DNA of 64,000 bases from CAZEDU01 sp964511185 (GCA_964511185.1 CAZEDU010000002.1:1-64000), one strand, 5' to 3'. Counted from the first letter of the stretch, positions 19,613 through 28,083 are shown. Made by a program: numbers and translations. Notes: generated from the sequence alone by a model not told the origin.

Positions 19613-19996
19613 TCATGAGCGGCTCGCCGCGAGGGCGAGCAGCGCCCACCCGGCGAGGAAGCCCACCCCGCCGATGGGCGTGATCGCCCCGAGCTGGCGC
19701 ACGCCCGAGAGCGCCAGCGCGTAGAGGCTCCCCGAGAAGAAGACGATGCCCGCCTGCATGGCCCAGCCGGCGCCCGTCGCGAAGGCGGACGGCTTGAGCT
19801 GCGCGACCAGGCCGACGGCGACGAGCCCGAGCGCGTGGTACATGTGGTAGCGCGCGCCGGTCTCGAAGATGGCGAGCAGGTCTGGCGTCAGCCGCGCCTT
19901 CAACGCGTGCGCGCCGAACGCGCCGGCGGCGACGCAGATGAACGCGTTGGTGGCGCCCAGCAGCACCCACGGGGTGGTCAACGACAGCGCGCCCAT
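19613..19996 (-). CDS. DUF423 (YgdD-like) small membrane protein
   Basis: A 127-residue inner-membrane protein of the DUF423/YgdD family. Typical features are an N-terminal helix with AAGAFGAHALKARL, then YHMYHALGLVAVGL, FFSGSLYALAL and GAITPIGGVGFLAGW; four transmembrane helices are expected. Function is unknown across the family. The ATG at 19996 lies 11 bases after the stop of the upstream gene on the same strand, so the two are likely cotranscribed. Confidence 0.9.
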   Translation of the reverse strand: MGALSLTTPWVLLGATNAFICVAAGAFGAHALKARLTPDLLAIFETGARYHMYHALGLVAVGLVAQLKPSAFATGAGWAMQAGIVFFSGSLYALALSGVRQLGAITPIGGVGFLAGWALLALAASRS

Positions 19997-20007
19997 GGCC
20001 CCGGCCG

Positions 20008-20967
20008 TCAAACGAACCCGCCGTAGATGTCGCCCTTCTGCAGGCGAACCACCTGGTCGACCTTCCCGGCGGTGAGCCCGTAGAGCGCCCTGGCGACGGG
20101 GTCGACGTACCACTTGCGGGTGCCTTGGGCCCCGACCGCGGCCAGCTCCTTGCCGCTGCCCGCCGCGTAGACCTTGCCGCCGCTCACCTTCACCTGCCGC
20201 TGATCGGTGGTCGTCGCGGTCTGAATCGCCCGCGCCGCCGTGAAGCCGTGGAAGATGTTCGCCTCGATGGGGATGAACCCGCCGTAGTGACCGACGAACG
20301 CCTTCTTCGCGTTGGCGTCGAGCACGAAGATGTTCGCCGGCGCGTCCATGATCATCGGCGCGTTGTAGGCGAGCATCGGCAGCTTGGCGCCCGCGGCGTT
20401 GACGAAGTCCTTGCCGTTGAACTTGGGCTCGCCGGCCGTGAGGTTCGACAGTCCGGTCAGGGCGACGTAGTGGCCCCCCGGCGTCTCCACGCCCCCCCAA
20501 GGCGACAGGTCGAGCCGCCCGTGCACGGTCACCTTCTGACCCGAGCGGAGCTTCTGGGTGTCGTAGCCGAGGAACAGCTTGTTGGTCCGCACGCCGCCGA
20601 CCGAGAGCTCTTCGTCGAGCATCAGGTAGTTGCCCGACGGCGGCACCTCGCCGCCGATGCCCATCAGCTGCAGCTCCTGCACGGTGCCGGTGAAGGCTTG
20701 ATACGAGCCGCGCTCGTAGGTCGGCGTCGCGTCGATGCCGGCCGTCGCCGTCGCCCACAGCTTCTTCGCCGCCGCCGTCATCGGCGTGTTCGAGAACTCG
20801 GTCTTGAGCAGCTTCTTGTCTTCCTTCGTGAAGCCGTCGACCTCGAGCGCGGCCAGCGCGAGCTTCATCTCGCGGACCGCGACCATCTTGCCCGAGGGGC
20901 TGGCGGCCGACTTGATCCTCTTCGCCACATCGAGAAACAGCTCTTTTCCAAACCCAACCGTTGGCAT
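20008..20967 (-). CDS. Hypothetical soluble protein, 319 residues
   Basis: No family was recognised. A GAGGAGA about 7 bases before the ATG at 20967 supports the start. There is no signal peptide or membrane helix. The N-terminal 90 residues look helical (KLALAALEVDGFTKEDKKLL), and the rest looks beta-rich with many Gly turns (GGHYVALTGLSNL, GGKVYAAGSGKELAAVG). It may be a secreted-by-other-route or cytosolic structural protein. It is followed by DUF423 after 11 bases. It is transcribed away from the UlaG-like hydrolase gene. Confidence 0.65.
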   Translation of the reverse strand: MPTVGFGKELFLDVAKRIKSAASPSGKMVAVREMKLALAALEVDGFTKEDKKLLKTEFSNTPMTAAAKKLWATATAGIDATPTYERGSYQAFTGTVQELQLMGIGGEVPPSGNYLMLDEELSVGGVRTNKLFLGYDTQKLRSGQKVTVHGRLDLSPWGGVETPGGHYVALTGLSNLTAGEPKFNGKDFVNAAGAKLPMLAYNAPMIMDAPANIFVLDANAKKAFVGHYGGFIPIEANIFHGFTAARAIQTATTTDQRQVKVSGGKVYAAGSGKELAAVGAQGTRKWYVDPVARALYGLTAGKVDQVVRLQKGDIYGGFV

Positions 20968-21065
20968 CGCGCGTCTCCTCGGGGACTCGTCAAAGGGTAA
21001 AGGCCGCCTCCATTGTCGAAGGGCGCCGGGCGTTGTTCCCTGTCGCCCGTGTAAAAAGGAGTGAC

Positions 21066-22013
21066 ATGCGTTACCGCAACCTCGACGGGTCGGGTCCGCA
21101 AGGCTTCGCGAGCATCTTCCAGTGGGCGGTGACCGACCGGCTGCGGGGCCGGCGGCGCCGCTCGAACGCCCGCGTGCGGGTCCCCCAGGTCGCTCCCGAC
21201 CTGGAGGCCTTGTCGACCCCGCCCGCGCCCGGCGAAGGCGCCCGGCTCACCTGGCTTGGCCACGCGAGCTGGCTCGTGCAGCTCGCGTCCACCTCGCTGC
21301 TCATCGACCCGGTGTTGGGGCCGCACATCTTCCCGCGCATTCGGCGACATGCCGGGCCGGGCGTGCCGGTGGACGCGCTGCCGCCCATCGCCGCGTCGCT
21401 CGTCTCGCACGCGCACTACGACCACCTCGACCTGCCGACCCTGCGGAAGGTCGACGGCCGCGACGGCGCGCCGGTGGTGAGCGGCGCGGGCATCGGCGGC
21501 TACTTGAAGAAGCGGCGCCTGCAGGCGATCGAGCTCGACTGGTGGGCCTCGACGCGGATCGGACCGGTGACCGTGCACTTCGTCCCGGCGCAGCACTGGA
21601 GCCGCCGCGTCACGGTGGACGTCAACCACAGCTTGTGGGGCGGCTTCGTCATCGAAGGCGGCGGCGTCCGGCTTTACCACTCGGGCGATACGGCCTACTT
21701 CGATGGCTTCCAAGAGATAGGCCGGCGCTTCCCCGGCCTGGACGCGGCGATGCTGCCCATCGGGGCGTACGCGCCCGGCTGGTTCATGGAGAAGCAGCAC
21801 ATGAACCCCGAGCAGGCCGTGCAGGCGTTCGTCGACCTGGGGGCGCGCGCGTTCCTCGCCATGCACTGGGGCACCTTCCGGCTCACCGACGAGCCGCTCG
21901 ACGAGCCGCCGCGGCGTTTGACCGCGGAGTGGACCCGGCGCGGCCTTCCCGCCGACCGCTGCCGCGTGCCCGCCGTGGGCGAAAGCGTCGAGCTTCGCGG
22001 GGTCCAGGTATAG
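21066..22013 (+). CDS. Metallo-beta-lactamase fold hydrolase (UlaG/NAPE-PLD-like)
   Basis: A predicted binuclear-zinc hydrolase of 315 residues. AAAGGAG precedes the ATG at 21066. The metal-binding SHAHYDHLD gives His115, His117, Asp119 and His120. Further ligands are expected in PAQHW, HSGDTAYF (Asp) and AMHWGTF (His). The layout WLGHASWLV...DPVL...SHxHxDH is that of the UlaG/NAPE-hydrolysing phospholipase D branch, not of true beta-lactamases. Substrate may be a phosphodiester lipid or a lactone. No signal peptide is seen. Confidence 0.88.
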   Translation: MRYRNLDGSGPQGFASIFQWAVTDRLRGRRRRSNARVRVPQVAPDLEALSTPPAPGEGARLTWLGHASWLVQLASTSLLIDPVLGPHIFPRIRRHAGPGVPVDALPPIAASLVSHAHYDHLDLPTLRKVDGRDGAPVVSGAGIGGYLKKRRLQAIELDWWASTRIGPVTVHFVPAQHWSRRVTVDVNHSLWGGFVIEGGGVRLYHSGDTAYFDGFQEIGRRFPGLDAAMLPIGAYAPGWFMEKQHMNPEQAVQAFVDLGARAFLAMHWGTFRLTDEPLDEPPRRLTAEWTRRGLPADRCRVPAVGESVELRGVQV

Positions 22014-22060
22014 TCGACGCCGTTCGCCCTCCGTCGAGGGCGCGACCATCGGGTGGGGGC

Positions 22061-22750
22061 ATGCCTTCGATTCACGCGGTCGTCGTCCTGTTGGTGCTCG
22101 GCCAGGAGCCCACGCCTCCGCCCGCGCCGGCCGATGCGCCGGCCGAGACGCCACAAGCGGCGCCCGAGCAGGTCCCGGTGCCGGAAGCGACTCCAGCCCC
22201 GGCGCCCGCTCCAGCCCCGGCCCCGACCCCCGAGCCGCCCGCGGCCCGACGCGTCCGCTCGCGCGTGGGCATTTCGTTGGATGCGCTCGCGCCGCTCGCC
22301 GGCAACTGGGGCGAGCCCGAGCTGGCGTGGGGCGGCTCGGTCTACTACTGGGGAGAGCCGCACCCCTTCGCCTTTCAGCTGCGCGCCGCGGCCCACCTGG
22401 GCCTGGGCCGCGCGGAGAGCTACCTGCTCCACCTGGCCGGCGACGCCGGGATCGCGTGGGTGCCCATCGACGCCTCCTTCTCACCGCTCATCGGCGCGGG
22501 CCTCGGCGGTCACTACCTGGTCCAGCGCAGCCCCACGCTGACCCAGTCGATGGGCGAGGTCATCAGCCTCACCACCAAGAGCTCCACCCTCGACAACTTC
22601 CTGGTGCCCGGCGTCTACGGCCGAATCGGGGTGGTCGCGCTGCGCGACGCCCGCTTCTCGCTCGCCATGTTCTTCGACGGCGTGCTCTTGATGAGCGAGG
22701 GCCTGCGCTACCCGACGGCCGGCATCTTCTCGTTGGGGGTGCAGCTGTGA
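22061..22750 (+). CDS. Predicted outer-membrane beta-barrel-like protein with Pro/Ala linker
   Basis: A 229-residue protein starting at ATG 22061 after GGGTGGGGG. A short hydrophobic start (VVVLLVLG) may act as a signal. Residues 15-65 are an Ala/Pro-rich low-complexity linker. The remainder has alternating short hydrophobic strands ending in a C-terminal SLGVQL, which suggests a small barrel or lipocalin-like fold. Its TGA overlaps the GTG of the next gene (GTGA), so the two are translationally coupled and may form one envelope unit. No family was recognised. Confidence 0.65.
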   Translation: MPSIHAVVVLLVLGQEPTPPPAPADAPAETPQAAPEQVPVPEATPAPAPAPAPAPTPEPPAARRVRSRVGISLDALAPLAGNWGEPELAWGGSVYYWGEPHPFAFQLRAAAHLGLGRAESYLLHLAGDAGIAWVPIDASFSPLIGAGLGGHYLVQRSPTLTQSMGEVISLTTKSSTLDNFLVPGVYGRIGVVALRDARFSLAMFFDGVLLMSEGLRYPTAGIFSLGVQL

Positions 22751-23694
22751 GCGCGCGCTTCATCGGGGCGCTCTTCGCCGGCGCGCTGGTGGCCGTGGTG
22801 TGCTCGGGCTGCCGCGAGAACGTCTGCGGCAGGCAGAACGCCAACGTCACCGGCCAGTGGTCGATCAAGGCGGAGGGGAGCCGAAGGAACTGCTCCATCC
22901 CCGAGGAGGAAGGGCGGGTCGAGCTGCGCTCCGAGGTGAACCTCGACGTCGCCCAAGGCGGCGCGGTGGGCGAGCCCGACCCGCTGGCGCTCGCGACGCC
23001 CGTTGACCTGGACGCGGGCATCTTCGAGTTCGCCGGCCGCATCGAGGGCAGCTGCGTCGAGTTCACCACGCGCGAGATCGGCACCTTCTTCGACCTGCGC
23101 CTGTCGTTCGACGGGCGCATCCGCGGCTCCCGCATCGAGGGGAGCTGGCAGGAGTCGAGCGTCACCCCGTGCCCCGCCTCGGGCAGCTTCCGGGTCGACA
23201 TCACGCCGCCCTTCGGCGCGCGCGGCGACGCGGGCCTGGGCACGCCGATCTTCAACCCCGACGGCTCGGTGCGGCTGGTGTTCGAGGACGCGGGTTGCGG
23301 TCCTCCCGATGCCGGCGACGGCAGCGATGGCGGCGACAGCAGCGACGCCGGGGACGATGGCGGCGTCGATGCGGGGGACTTGGGCGACGGCGGCGAGCCG
23401 GACGCCGGCGACGCGGGGCTGGTCTGTCGGCGCGTGGCCCGCCAAGTGGTCGAGAACGTCTACCCCTGCTACCGCGACAGCGACTGCGCCCAAGGCGCGT
23501 GCGCCGGCGGCGTGTGCGTGGCGCAATGCGAGCGCGGCACCGACTGCAGTGTCGGCGATGCGTGCATCGACCTGCGCTGCGAGCCGGCGCCGGGCTGCGG
23601 CTGTGGCGGCACCGGCATCGGCGGGTTCGGGGCGCTGCTCATGGTCATCGCGCTGGCCCGCCGTCGCCGGCTTCGTGGTGCGAAGGCGCTCTGA
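22747..23694 (+). CDS. Secreted protein with Asp/Gly linker and MYXO-CTERM-like sorting tail
   Basis: A 315-residue protein coupled to the previous gene by a GTGA overlap. The N-terminus is a signal with a lipobox-like VCSGC (Cys22). A beta-rich domain (about 25-175) is followed by a DAG/DGG-rich linker and a Cys-rich module (CYRDSDCAQGACAGGVC). The C-terminus is a Cys-Gly cluster, a hydrophobic helix (GFGALLMVIALA) and an RRRR stop, which is the MYXO-CTERM pattern known from myxobacterial surface proteins. The tail is thought to be processed at its Cys for surface anchoring. A 10-N gap begins 5 bases after the stop. Confidence 0.85.
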   Translation: MSARFIGALFAGALVAVVCSGCRENVCGRQNANVTGQWSIKAEGSRRNCSIPEEEGRVELRSEVNLDVAQGGAVGEPDPLALATPVDLDAGIFEFAGRIEGSCVEFTTREIGTFFDLRLSFDGRIRGSRIEGSWQESSVTPCPASGSFRVDITPPFGARGDAGLGTPIFNPDGSVRLVFEDAGCGPPDAGDGSDGGDSSDAGDDGGVDAGDLGDGGEPDAGDAGLVCRRVARQVVENVYPCYRDSDCAQGACAGGVCVAQCERGTDCSVGDACIDLRCEPAPGCGCGGTGIGGFGALLMVIALARRRRLRGAKAL

Positions 23695-23698
23695 TAGA

Positions 23699-23708
23699 NN
23701 NNNNNNNN
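23699..23708. other. Assembly gap (10 N)
   Basis: Ten N between the MYXO-CTERM gene and the GH63-like gene. The real distance and the ribosome site and exact start of the downstream gene are therefore unknown. Confidence 0.95.
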
Positions 23709-23724
23709 CAACGTCCGAAGCGCC

Positions 23725-25110
23725 GTGCCGTTGGTGTCCACCGCACCTCACTCGCGCCGGACGCTGCTCGGCCAGCAGGCCCGAGACGGCCTCATCGCCA
23801 ACGGCGTGGTCGCCTCGGATGGCCGCCGCTTCACCAAGGCGGCGCCCAAGCTCTACCCGCACCAGTGGAGCTGGGACTCGGCGTTCATCGCCATGGGCTT
23901 GTCGCGCGTCGACTTGAACCTGGCGATGGCAGAGATGCGGAGCCTCTTCGCGGGCCAGTGGGGCGACGGGCGGCTGCCCCACATCGTCCTCAACCCCGAC
24001 GTGGCGCCGGGCCAATACGCGCCAGGGGCGGAGTTCTGGCAGGCCAGGCGCTTCTCCCCCTTGGCCCCGCGGCAGGTGGAGACCAGCGGCATCGTTCAGC
24101 CTCCCGTCCACGCGATGGCGCTGGAGACCATCGTCCGGAAGGGCCTGAGCCGCAAAGACACCGCCGCGCAAGCCAGGGCCTACGCCCGGGAGATGTACCC
24201 GAAGGCCTTGGCCTGGCACCGCTACGTCGCCACCGCGCGAGACCCGGAAGGCAGCGGCCTGGCGACCATCGTGCACAGCTGGGAGTCGGGCCTCGACAAC
24301 TCGCCGCGGTGGGACGGCCCGTTGTCGCGCGTGAAGGTCGATGGCCGCCGCCTGGTGCGCTACGAGCGCCCCGACCTGAAGCACGCCGACGCGAGCCATC
24401 GGCCCAGCCAGCTCGACTACGACCGCTACTACTGGAAGGCGCAGGCGTATCGAGACGGCGGCTACTCCGACGCCGCCTTGGCCCGCGGCGCGCTGCCCTT
24501 CGCCGTGAAGGACGTCCTCTTCTCGGCCCTGTTCGTCCGCGCCAACGAGTCGCTCTTGCGCCTGGCGAAGATCGCCCGCGCCCCGGCGGCGGAGCTGGCG
24601 CAAATCCAACGGTGGATCGCCAACGGTCGCCGCGGCCTCGCCCGGGCTTGGGACGCGGAGGCCTCCGGTGCGCTCGACGTCGACGTCCTCACCGGCGAGC
24701 CGCTGCGCGTCAAGACGATTGCGCTGTTCGCGCCGCTGATCGCCGGGCGCCTTCCGCCCGACAAGCTGAAGGCCCAGCTCGCGCTGCTGCAGTCGCGCGA
24801 CTTTCTGGGCCACCCGGACTTGGCGCAGAAGGTCGTGCCCTCCACCAGCCCCGAGCAGCCGGGCTTCGACCCGACCCGGTACTGGCGTGGGCCGAGCTGG
24901 CCCATCCTCAACCACGTCATCACCGATGCGCTCCGGCAGGCGGGCGCGGCGCCGCTCGCGCGGCAGATCGAGCGCGCGTCGCTCGAGCAGATCTCACGCC
25001 ACGGCTTCTTCGAGTACTCGAACCCGCTCACGGGCGAGCCGCTCGGCTCACGCGTGCAGGCGTGGACGCAAGCGGCCACCTTGATGTGGCTGGGTCAAGG
25101 CAAGCGGTAG
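23725..25110 (+). CDS. GH63 glycosidase, mannosylglycerate/glucosylglycerate hydrolase-like
   Basis: A 461-residue (alpha/alpha)6-barrel enzyme. Blocks YPHQWSWDSAF, HSWESGLDNSPRWD, RYWRGPSWPILN and FFEYSNPLTGEPLG fit the bacterial GH63 group that splits mannosylglycerate or glucosylglycerate. The likely general acid is Asp191 (GLDNSP) and general base Glu430 (FFEY), placed much as in known mannosylglycerate hydrolases. There is no signal peptide, so it would act on a cytosolic compatible solute or glycolipid precursor. The GTG start at 23725 is uncertain because the N gap lies just upstream. The 3' end overlaps the convergent coiled-coil gene by 16 bases. Confidence 0.82.
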   Translation: MPLVSTAPHSRRTLLGQQARDGLIANGVVASDGRRFTKAAPKLYPHQWSWDSAFIAMGLSRVDLNLAMAEMRSLFAGQWGDGRLPHIVLNPDVAPGQYAPGAEFWQARRFSPLAPRQVETSGIVQPPVHAMALETIVRKGLSRKDTAAQARAYAREMYPKALAWHRYVATARDPEGSGLATIVHSWESGLDNSPRWDGPLSRVKVDGRRLVRYERPDLKHADASHRPSQLDYDRYYWKAQAYRDGGYSDAALARGALPFAVKDVLFSALFVRANESLLRLAKIARAPAAELAQIQRWIANGRRGLARAWDAEASGALDVDVLTGEPLRVKTIALFAPLIAGRLPPDKLKAQLALLQSRDFLGHPDLAQKVVPSTSPEQPGFDPTRYWRGPSWPILNHVITDALRQAGAAPLARQIERASLEQISRHGFFEYSNPLTGEPLGSRVQAWTQAATLMWLGQGKR

Positions 25111-25577
25111 TAGTTCCGCAGCGCCTCGAGCGCGGTGCGCGCCTGGCGGGCGGCGTTGCGGTCTTCTTCCATCGACCGCGTCGATGACAAGAGGGCCTCG
25201 AGCCGCTCGCGCCGCTGCTGGCGCTTGCGCTCCACCGCCCGCAGCTTGTCGAGCTCCTGCCGGAACGCGTCGCTCGCCTCGGCCAGCTCCACGCGCATCC
25301 TCGACAGCTCGCCGTCGCGCCGCTTCTCGGCGGCCAGCGCGCGGCGAATCTTCGCCTCGAGCTCGAGCGTCAAAGGGGACTCGACCGGCGACAGCACCGG
25401 GCGTGGTGCGGGCGCGCCCACCGCGGTCTTCTCTTCGCCCAGGTCGGGCGTGGGCGGCTCGGGCTTGCGCGGGGCGGCGCCCTGGCCTTCGCCGTGAAGC
25501 ACGGCGAACGGGAGCGCGACTTCGGTCGTCGTGTCCGAGCGGGGAGGCATCGCGGCGGTGGTCTCGGCGGTCGACAT
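25095..25577 (-). CDS. Coiled-coil protein, unknown function
   Basis: About 160 residues from the chosen ATG at 25577; an in-frame start at 25775 exists but its N-terminal extension has no protein-like features. The first 70 residues are Pro/Ala/Thr-rich and probably disordered. Residues 75-160 are a long charged helix (EAKIRRALAAEKRRDGEL, then RKRQQRRERLEALLSS) expected to form a coiled coil. No signal peptide. It may be a scaffolding or adaptor protein. An AT-rich non-coding stretch lies upstream. Confidence 0.55.
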   Translation of the reverse strand: MSTAETTAAMPPRSDTTTEVALPFAVLHGEGQGAAPRKPEPPTPDLGEEKTAVGAPAPRPVLSPVESPLTLELEAKIRRALAAEKRRDGELSRMRVELAEASDAFRQELDKLRAVERKRQQRRERLEALLSSTRSMEEDRNAARQARTALEALRNYYRLP

Positions 25578-25719
25578 CACGGACAGGGCGTGGCTGATGG
25601 GCGACTTGCGACGGCTGATGATTCGTGGAACGGCAACATCGAAGGGGCTGAGGGGCTCACTGCCTGGCTCCCAGCGGTCACTCGTTCGAGCATCCACGCG
25701 CCTTCCCGGTCTGGTGTTT

Positions 25720-25800
25720 GCGGTTTTTTGGAAAAAAGCGGACCTGCCAAAAACATACGGCGATCGACTGCGCAAATATTTTTCGGAAATCCGACAATTA
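25720..25800. promoter_or_regulatory. AT-rich intergenic island
   Basis: In a GC-rich region this stretch contains tttttt-gg-aaaaaa (25724-25737), ccaaaaacatac and gcaaatatttttcgg. It lies downstream of the YccF gene and upstream of the coiled-coil gene, both on the minus strand, so it probably includes the promoter of the latter. No clean -35/-10 pair was picked out. Confidence 0.35.
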
Positions 25801-26202
25801 AGTTTCGCGCAGCGCTTTGCCGAACGGCGCGAGCGCCATCCAGGCGAGCTTCACGTGCTGCAAGGCAAACGGAATCCCGATGATCGTGATCGCCAGCCCC
25901 AACGCGAGCCCGACGTGGGTGATGAAGATCCACACGCCCGCGAACACCAGCCACACGACGTTGAGCGCGCAGCCGATGGCGCTCGAGTCCGACGCTTCCG
26001 CCACCACCTTGCCGAACGGAAAGAGCGACAGCCGCGCGATCTTGAAGCACTGCACCCCGAACGGGATGCCTACGATGGTCAGGCAGAGGATGAGCCCGCC
26101 AAGCAGGTACTCCAGCGCGATGACGAAGCCACCGCCGAGGACGATCCACAGGATGTTGAGCAGCAGTCGCATAGACTGAACTTTCAATAGGTTACGCCAC
26201 AT
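25798..26202 (-). CDS. yccF: YccF family inner-membrane protein
   Basis: A 134-residue membrane protein made of two similar halves, the YccF (DUF307) pattern. Each half has a long helix then IVGIPFGVQCFKIARLSLFPFG or the related IIGIPFALQHVKLAWMALAPFG. Function in bacteria is unknown. The start at 26202 has GGGAG nine bases upstream; the family-like start MRLLLNILW at 26172 is an alternative and would be 10 residues shorter. It is divergent from the Ala-rich protein gene. Confidence 0.9.
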   Translation of the reverse strand: MWRNLLKVQSMRLLLNILWIVLGGGFVIALEYLLGGLILCLTIVGIPFGVQCFKIARLSLFPFGKVVAEASDSSAIGCALNVVWLVFAGVWIFITHVGLALGLAITIIGIPFALQHVKLAWMALAPFGKALRET

Positions 26203-26265
26203 AGCAACAACTCCCGGTCCTTCACCGACAATCTTTCACCCCACCTGCGTTCGGCCGGAGCACCC

Positions 26266-27507
26266 ATGTCCAAGCGCCTCCTTCCCCCGGCTTTTGCGGC
26301 GTCGCTGCAGCGCGCGGTCGATCCGCGCAAAGCAGGGGGCGCGAAGGTCACCGCGCCGGAGAGCCGGGCGCTGGTGAAGGCCGCGCTCCACGACATCTCG
26401 GTGAGCACCGCCCCCGACAAGACGCGCCGGACGCTGCAGGCGGCCATCGCCAACGCGAAGAAGCGCGCCGACGGCAAGGCCTCGAAGACCGTCCTCGACA
26501 CCTTTCAGCGCCAGGCGCCGAAGGTCACCCGGCGTCGCGCGAGCGCGTTGGCGGCGAAGCGTGCCGCGGCGGCGAGAGCGGCGGCGGCGCGGGCTCGGGC
26601 CGAGGCGGACGCGGCGCGCGCTCGAGCTGCGGCGGCTGCGGCGGCCGCGGCGTCCGCGGCGTCGAGCCCGACCCCGGCCAACAACGACGAGGCCGCGCGG
26701 CTCGCGGCGGAGCAGGCCGCGGCGCAGGCGGCGGCCGAGCAGGCCGCGGCGCAGGCGGCGGCAGAGCAGGCCGCGGCGTTGGCGGCGCAGGCGCGAAAGA
26801 GCTACCTCAACGCCCTCACGCGGGAAGCCGTGACCAACAGCCTGGGCGTCGGCGCCCACTTCGAGGTCGAGTCGGAGCAGACGGTGGGCGGTCAGCTGGT
26901 CGTCGTCGCGCGGGATGGCGACATCCGCGCGCGGCTGGCGCTGAAGCAGGCCGCCGGCGGACTGCCCGCGGTCGACCGGGTGGAGGTGCTGGCCCGGCCC
27001 GCGCTGGTCGACCCGGCCCTCAAGGCACGGCTGGAGTCGGTCGTCGCCAGCCGCTTCGGGGTCGAGTCGCCGAACATCAAGGCGCTGGTTCGCCTGCCCG
27101 ACGAGAACGGGATGGAGACCTACGCCCTCTCGATGCGCCAGGCCGGCCAGCCGCAGTTCCAGTCGGTGAAGAAGCTGTCGATCGCCGCCGACGGGCAGGC
27201 GGTGTTGACCGGCTGGCGCGCGCCGGCCTTCGAGCAGCAAAGGGACTTGGGGGTGCGGCTGCTCAAGTCGCACGCGTTCGACGTGGCCGAGAACGACGGG
27301 CCCGTGCAGCTGCTCGAGACGATGCTGCGCGCCCGCGGGGTGAACGGCAGCAACGTGCTCGACAACGGCAACGTCACCCTGCGCGAGCTGCGCAGCGACC
27401 TGTTCTTCGGCGCCGCTCGGCCCGGCAAGCCCGCCGGCAAGACCACGATCGCGGTCAAGCTGGCGAACGAGCTGGCCGAGGTCTTCGACACCTTCGCCGC
27501 CCTGTAG
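26266..27507 (+). CDS. Ala-rich coiled-coil protein with C-terminal globular domain, unknown
   Basis: A 413-residue protein. GGAG about eight bases before the ATG supports the start. Residues 20-90 are basic and helical. Residues about 95-185 are an Ala/Arg then Ala/Glu/Gln-rich helix built partly from nine-residue repeats (AAEQAAAQA), like the stalk of TolA. Residues 185-413 look globular and alpha/beta (VGGQLVVVARDGDIRARLAL...). There is no transmembrane segment, so it is not TolA itself. Function is unknown. Confidence 0.7.
   Translation: MSKRLLPPAFAASLQRAVDPRKAGGAKVTAPESRALVKAALHDISVSTAPDKTRRTLQAAIANAKKRADGKASKTVLDTFQRQAPKVTRRRASALAAKRAAAARAAAARARAEADAARARAAAAAAAAASAASSPTPANNDEAARLAAEQAAAQAAAEQAAAQAAAEQAAALAAQARKSYLNALTREAVTNSLGVGAHFEVESEQTVGGQLVVVARDGDIRARLALKQAAGGLPAVDRVEVLARPALVDPALKARLESVVASRFGVESPNIKALVRLPDENGMETYALSMRQAGQPQFQSVKKLSIAADGQAVLTGWRAPAFEQQRDLGVRLLKSHAFDVAENDGPVQLLETMLRARGVNGSNVLDNGNVTLRELRSDLFFGAARPGKPAGKTTIAVKLANELAEVFDTFAAL
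26704..26785. repeat. 27-base tandem repeat in coding sequence (AAEQAAAQA)
   Basis: Three near-identical 27-base units encode the Ala/Gln/Glu helix of the gene at 26266-27507. Such repeats change copy number easily. They explain the local low-complexity DNA and are not CRISPR. Confidence 0.85.
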
Positions 27508-27523
27508 GCAGCGCTGGGGGGCC

Positions 27524-28069
27524 TCAGGGCTTCTCGGCCAGCGCCGCGTCGATGGCGGCGCGGAGCGCTTCGTCGTCGGGCTGGGTGGCGGAGGAGAACG
27601 CCGCGCGCACCCGACCGTCCCGCCCGACGAGGAACTTGTGGAAGTTCCAGCTCGGCACGTCGTGCTTGCGCGTGAGGAACGCGTAGACGGGCGACTGGCC
27701 CTCGCCCTTCGTCTTCACCTTCTCCATCATCGGGAAGGTCACGTTGTACTGGAGCGAGCAGAACTTCCGGATCTCCTCGGCGGTGCCCGGCTCCTGCTTG
27801 CCGAAGTCGTTCGAGGGGAAGCCCATCACCACCAGCCCCTTCTTCTCCAGCGCGGCGTGAAGCGCCTGCAGCCCTTCGTACTGGGGCGTGTGGCCGCACC
27901 GCGACGCCGTGTTCACCACCAGCACGACCTTTCCTTTGTACTCGGCGAGCGCGACCGGCGTGCCATCGAGGCGGTTCGTTTTCAGCTCGAAGAAGCTCAT
28001 GGGGCGGCTCACGGTGGGGGCGCTCGACAGCGTGGTGGAAGCGAGGAGGACGAGGAGCGGAGCGTTCAT
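27524..28069 (-). CDS. Glutathione peroxidase family protein, exported
   Basis: A thiol peroxidase of 181 residues that reduces peroxides, probably with thioredoxin or another thiol. The catalytic Cys58 lies in VVNTASRCGHTPQYEGLQ, and the conserved blocks VVMGFPSNDFGKQEPG and the Trp-Asn-Phe site (SWNFHKFLV) are present. Residues 1-18 look like a signal peptide, so it may act in the periplasm. It is the last gene of a five-gene minus-strand operon, 14 bases after the MgtC/DUF4010 gene. Confidence 0.92.
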   Translation of the reverse strand: MNAPLLVLLASTTLSSAPTVSRPMSFFELKTNRLDGTPVALAEYKGKVVLVVNTASRCGHTPQYEGLQALHAALEKKGLVVMGFPSNDFGKQEPGTAEEIRKFCSLQYNVTFPMMEKVKTKGEGQSPVYAFLTRKHDVPSWNFHKFLVGRDGRVRAAFSSATQPDDEALRAAIDAALAEKP

Positions 28070-28083
28070 GACCTCTCGATGCC

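Noticed and set aside
22708..24915. Long minus-strand open frame spanning a gap and two plus-strand genes
   Set aside because: It crosses the N gap and opposes two well-supported genes; composition is that of a shadow frame.
25724..25737. tttttt-gg-aaaaaa as an intrinsic terminator
   Set aside because: The stem would be A-T only and no GC-rich hairpin with a T-run on the correct strand is present.
26704..26785. Possible CRISPR or regulatory repeat array
   Set aside because: In-frame coding repeat for an Ala/Gln helix with no spacers.
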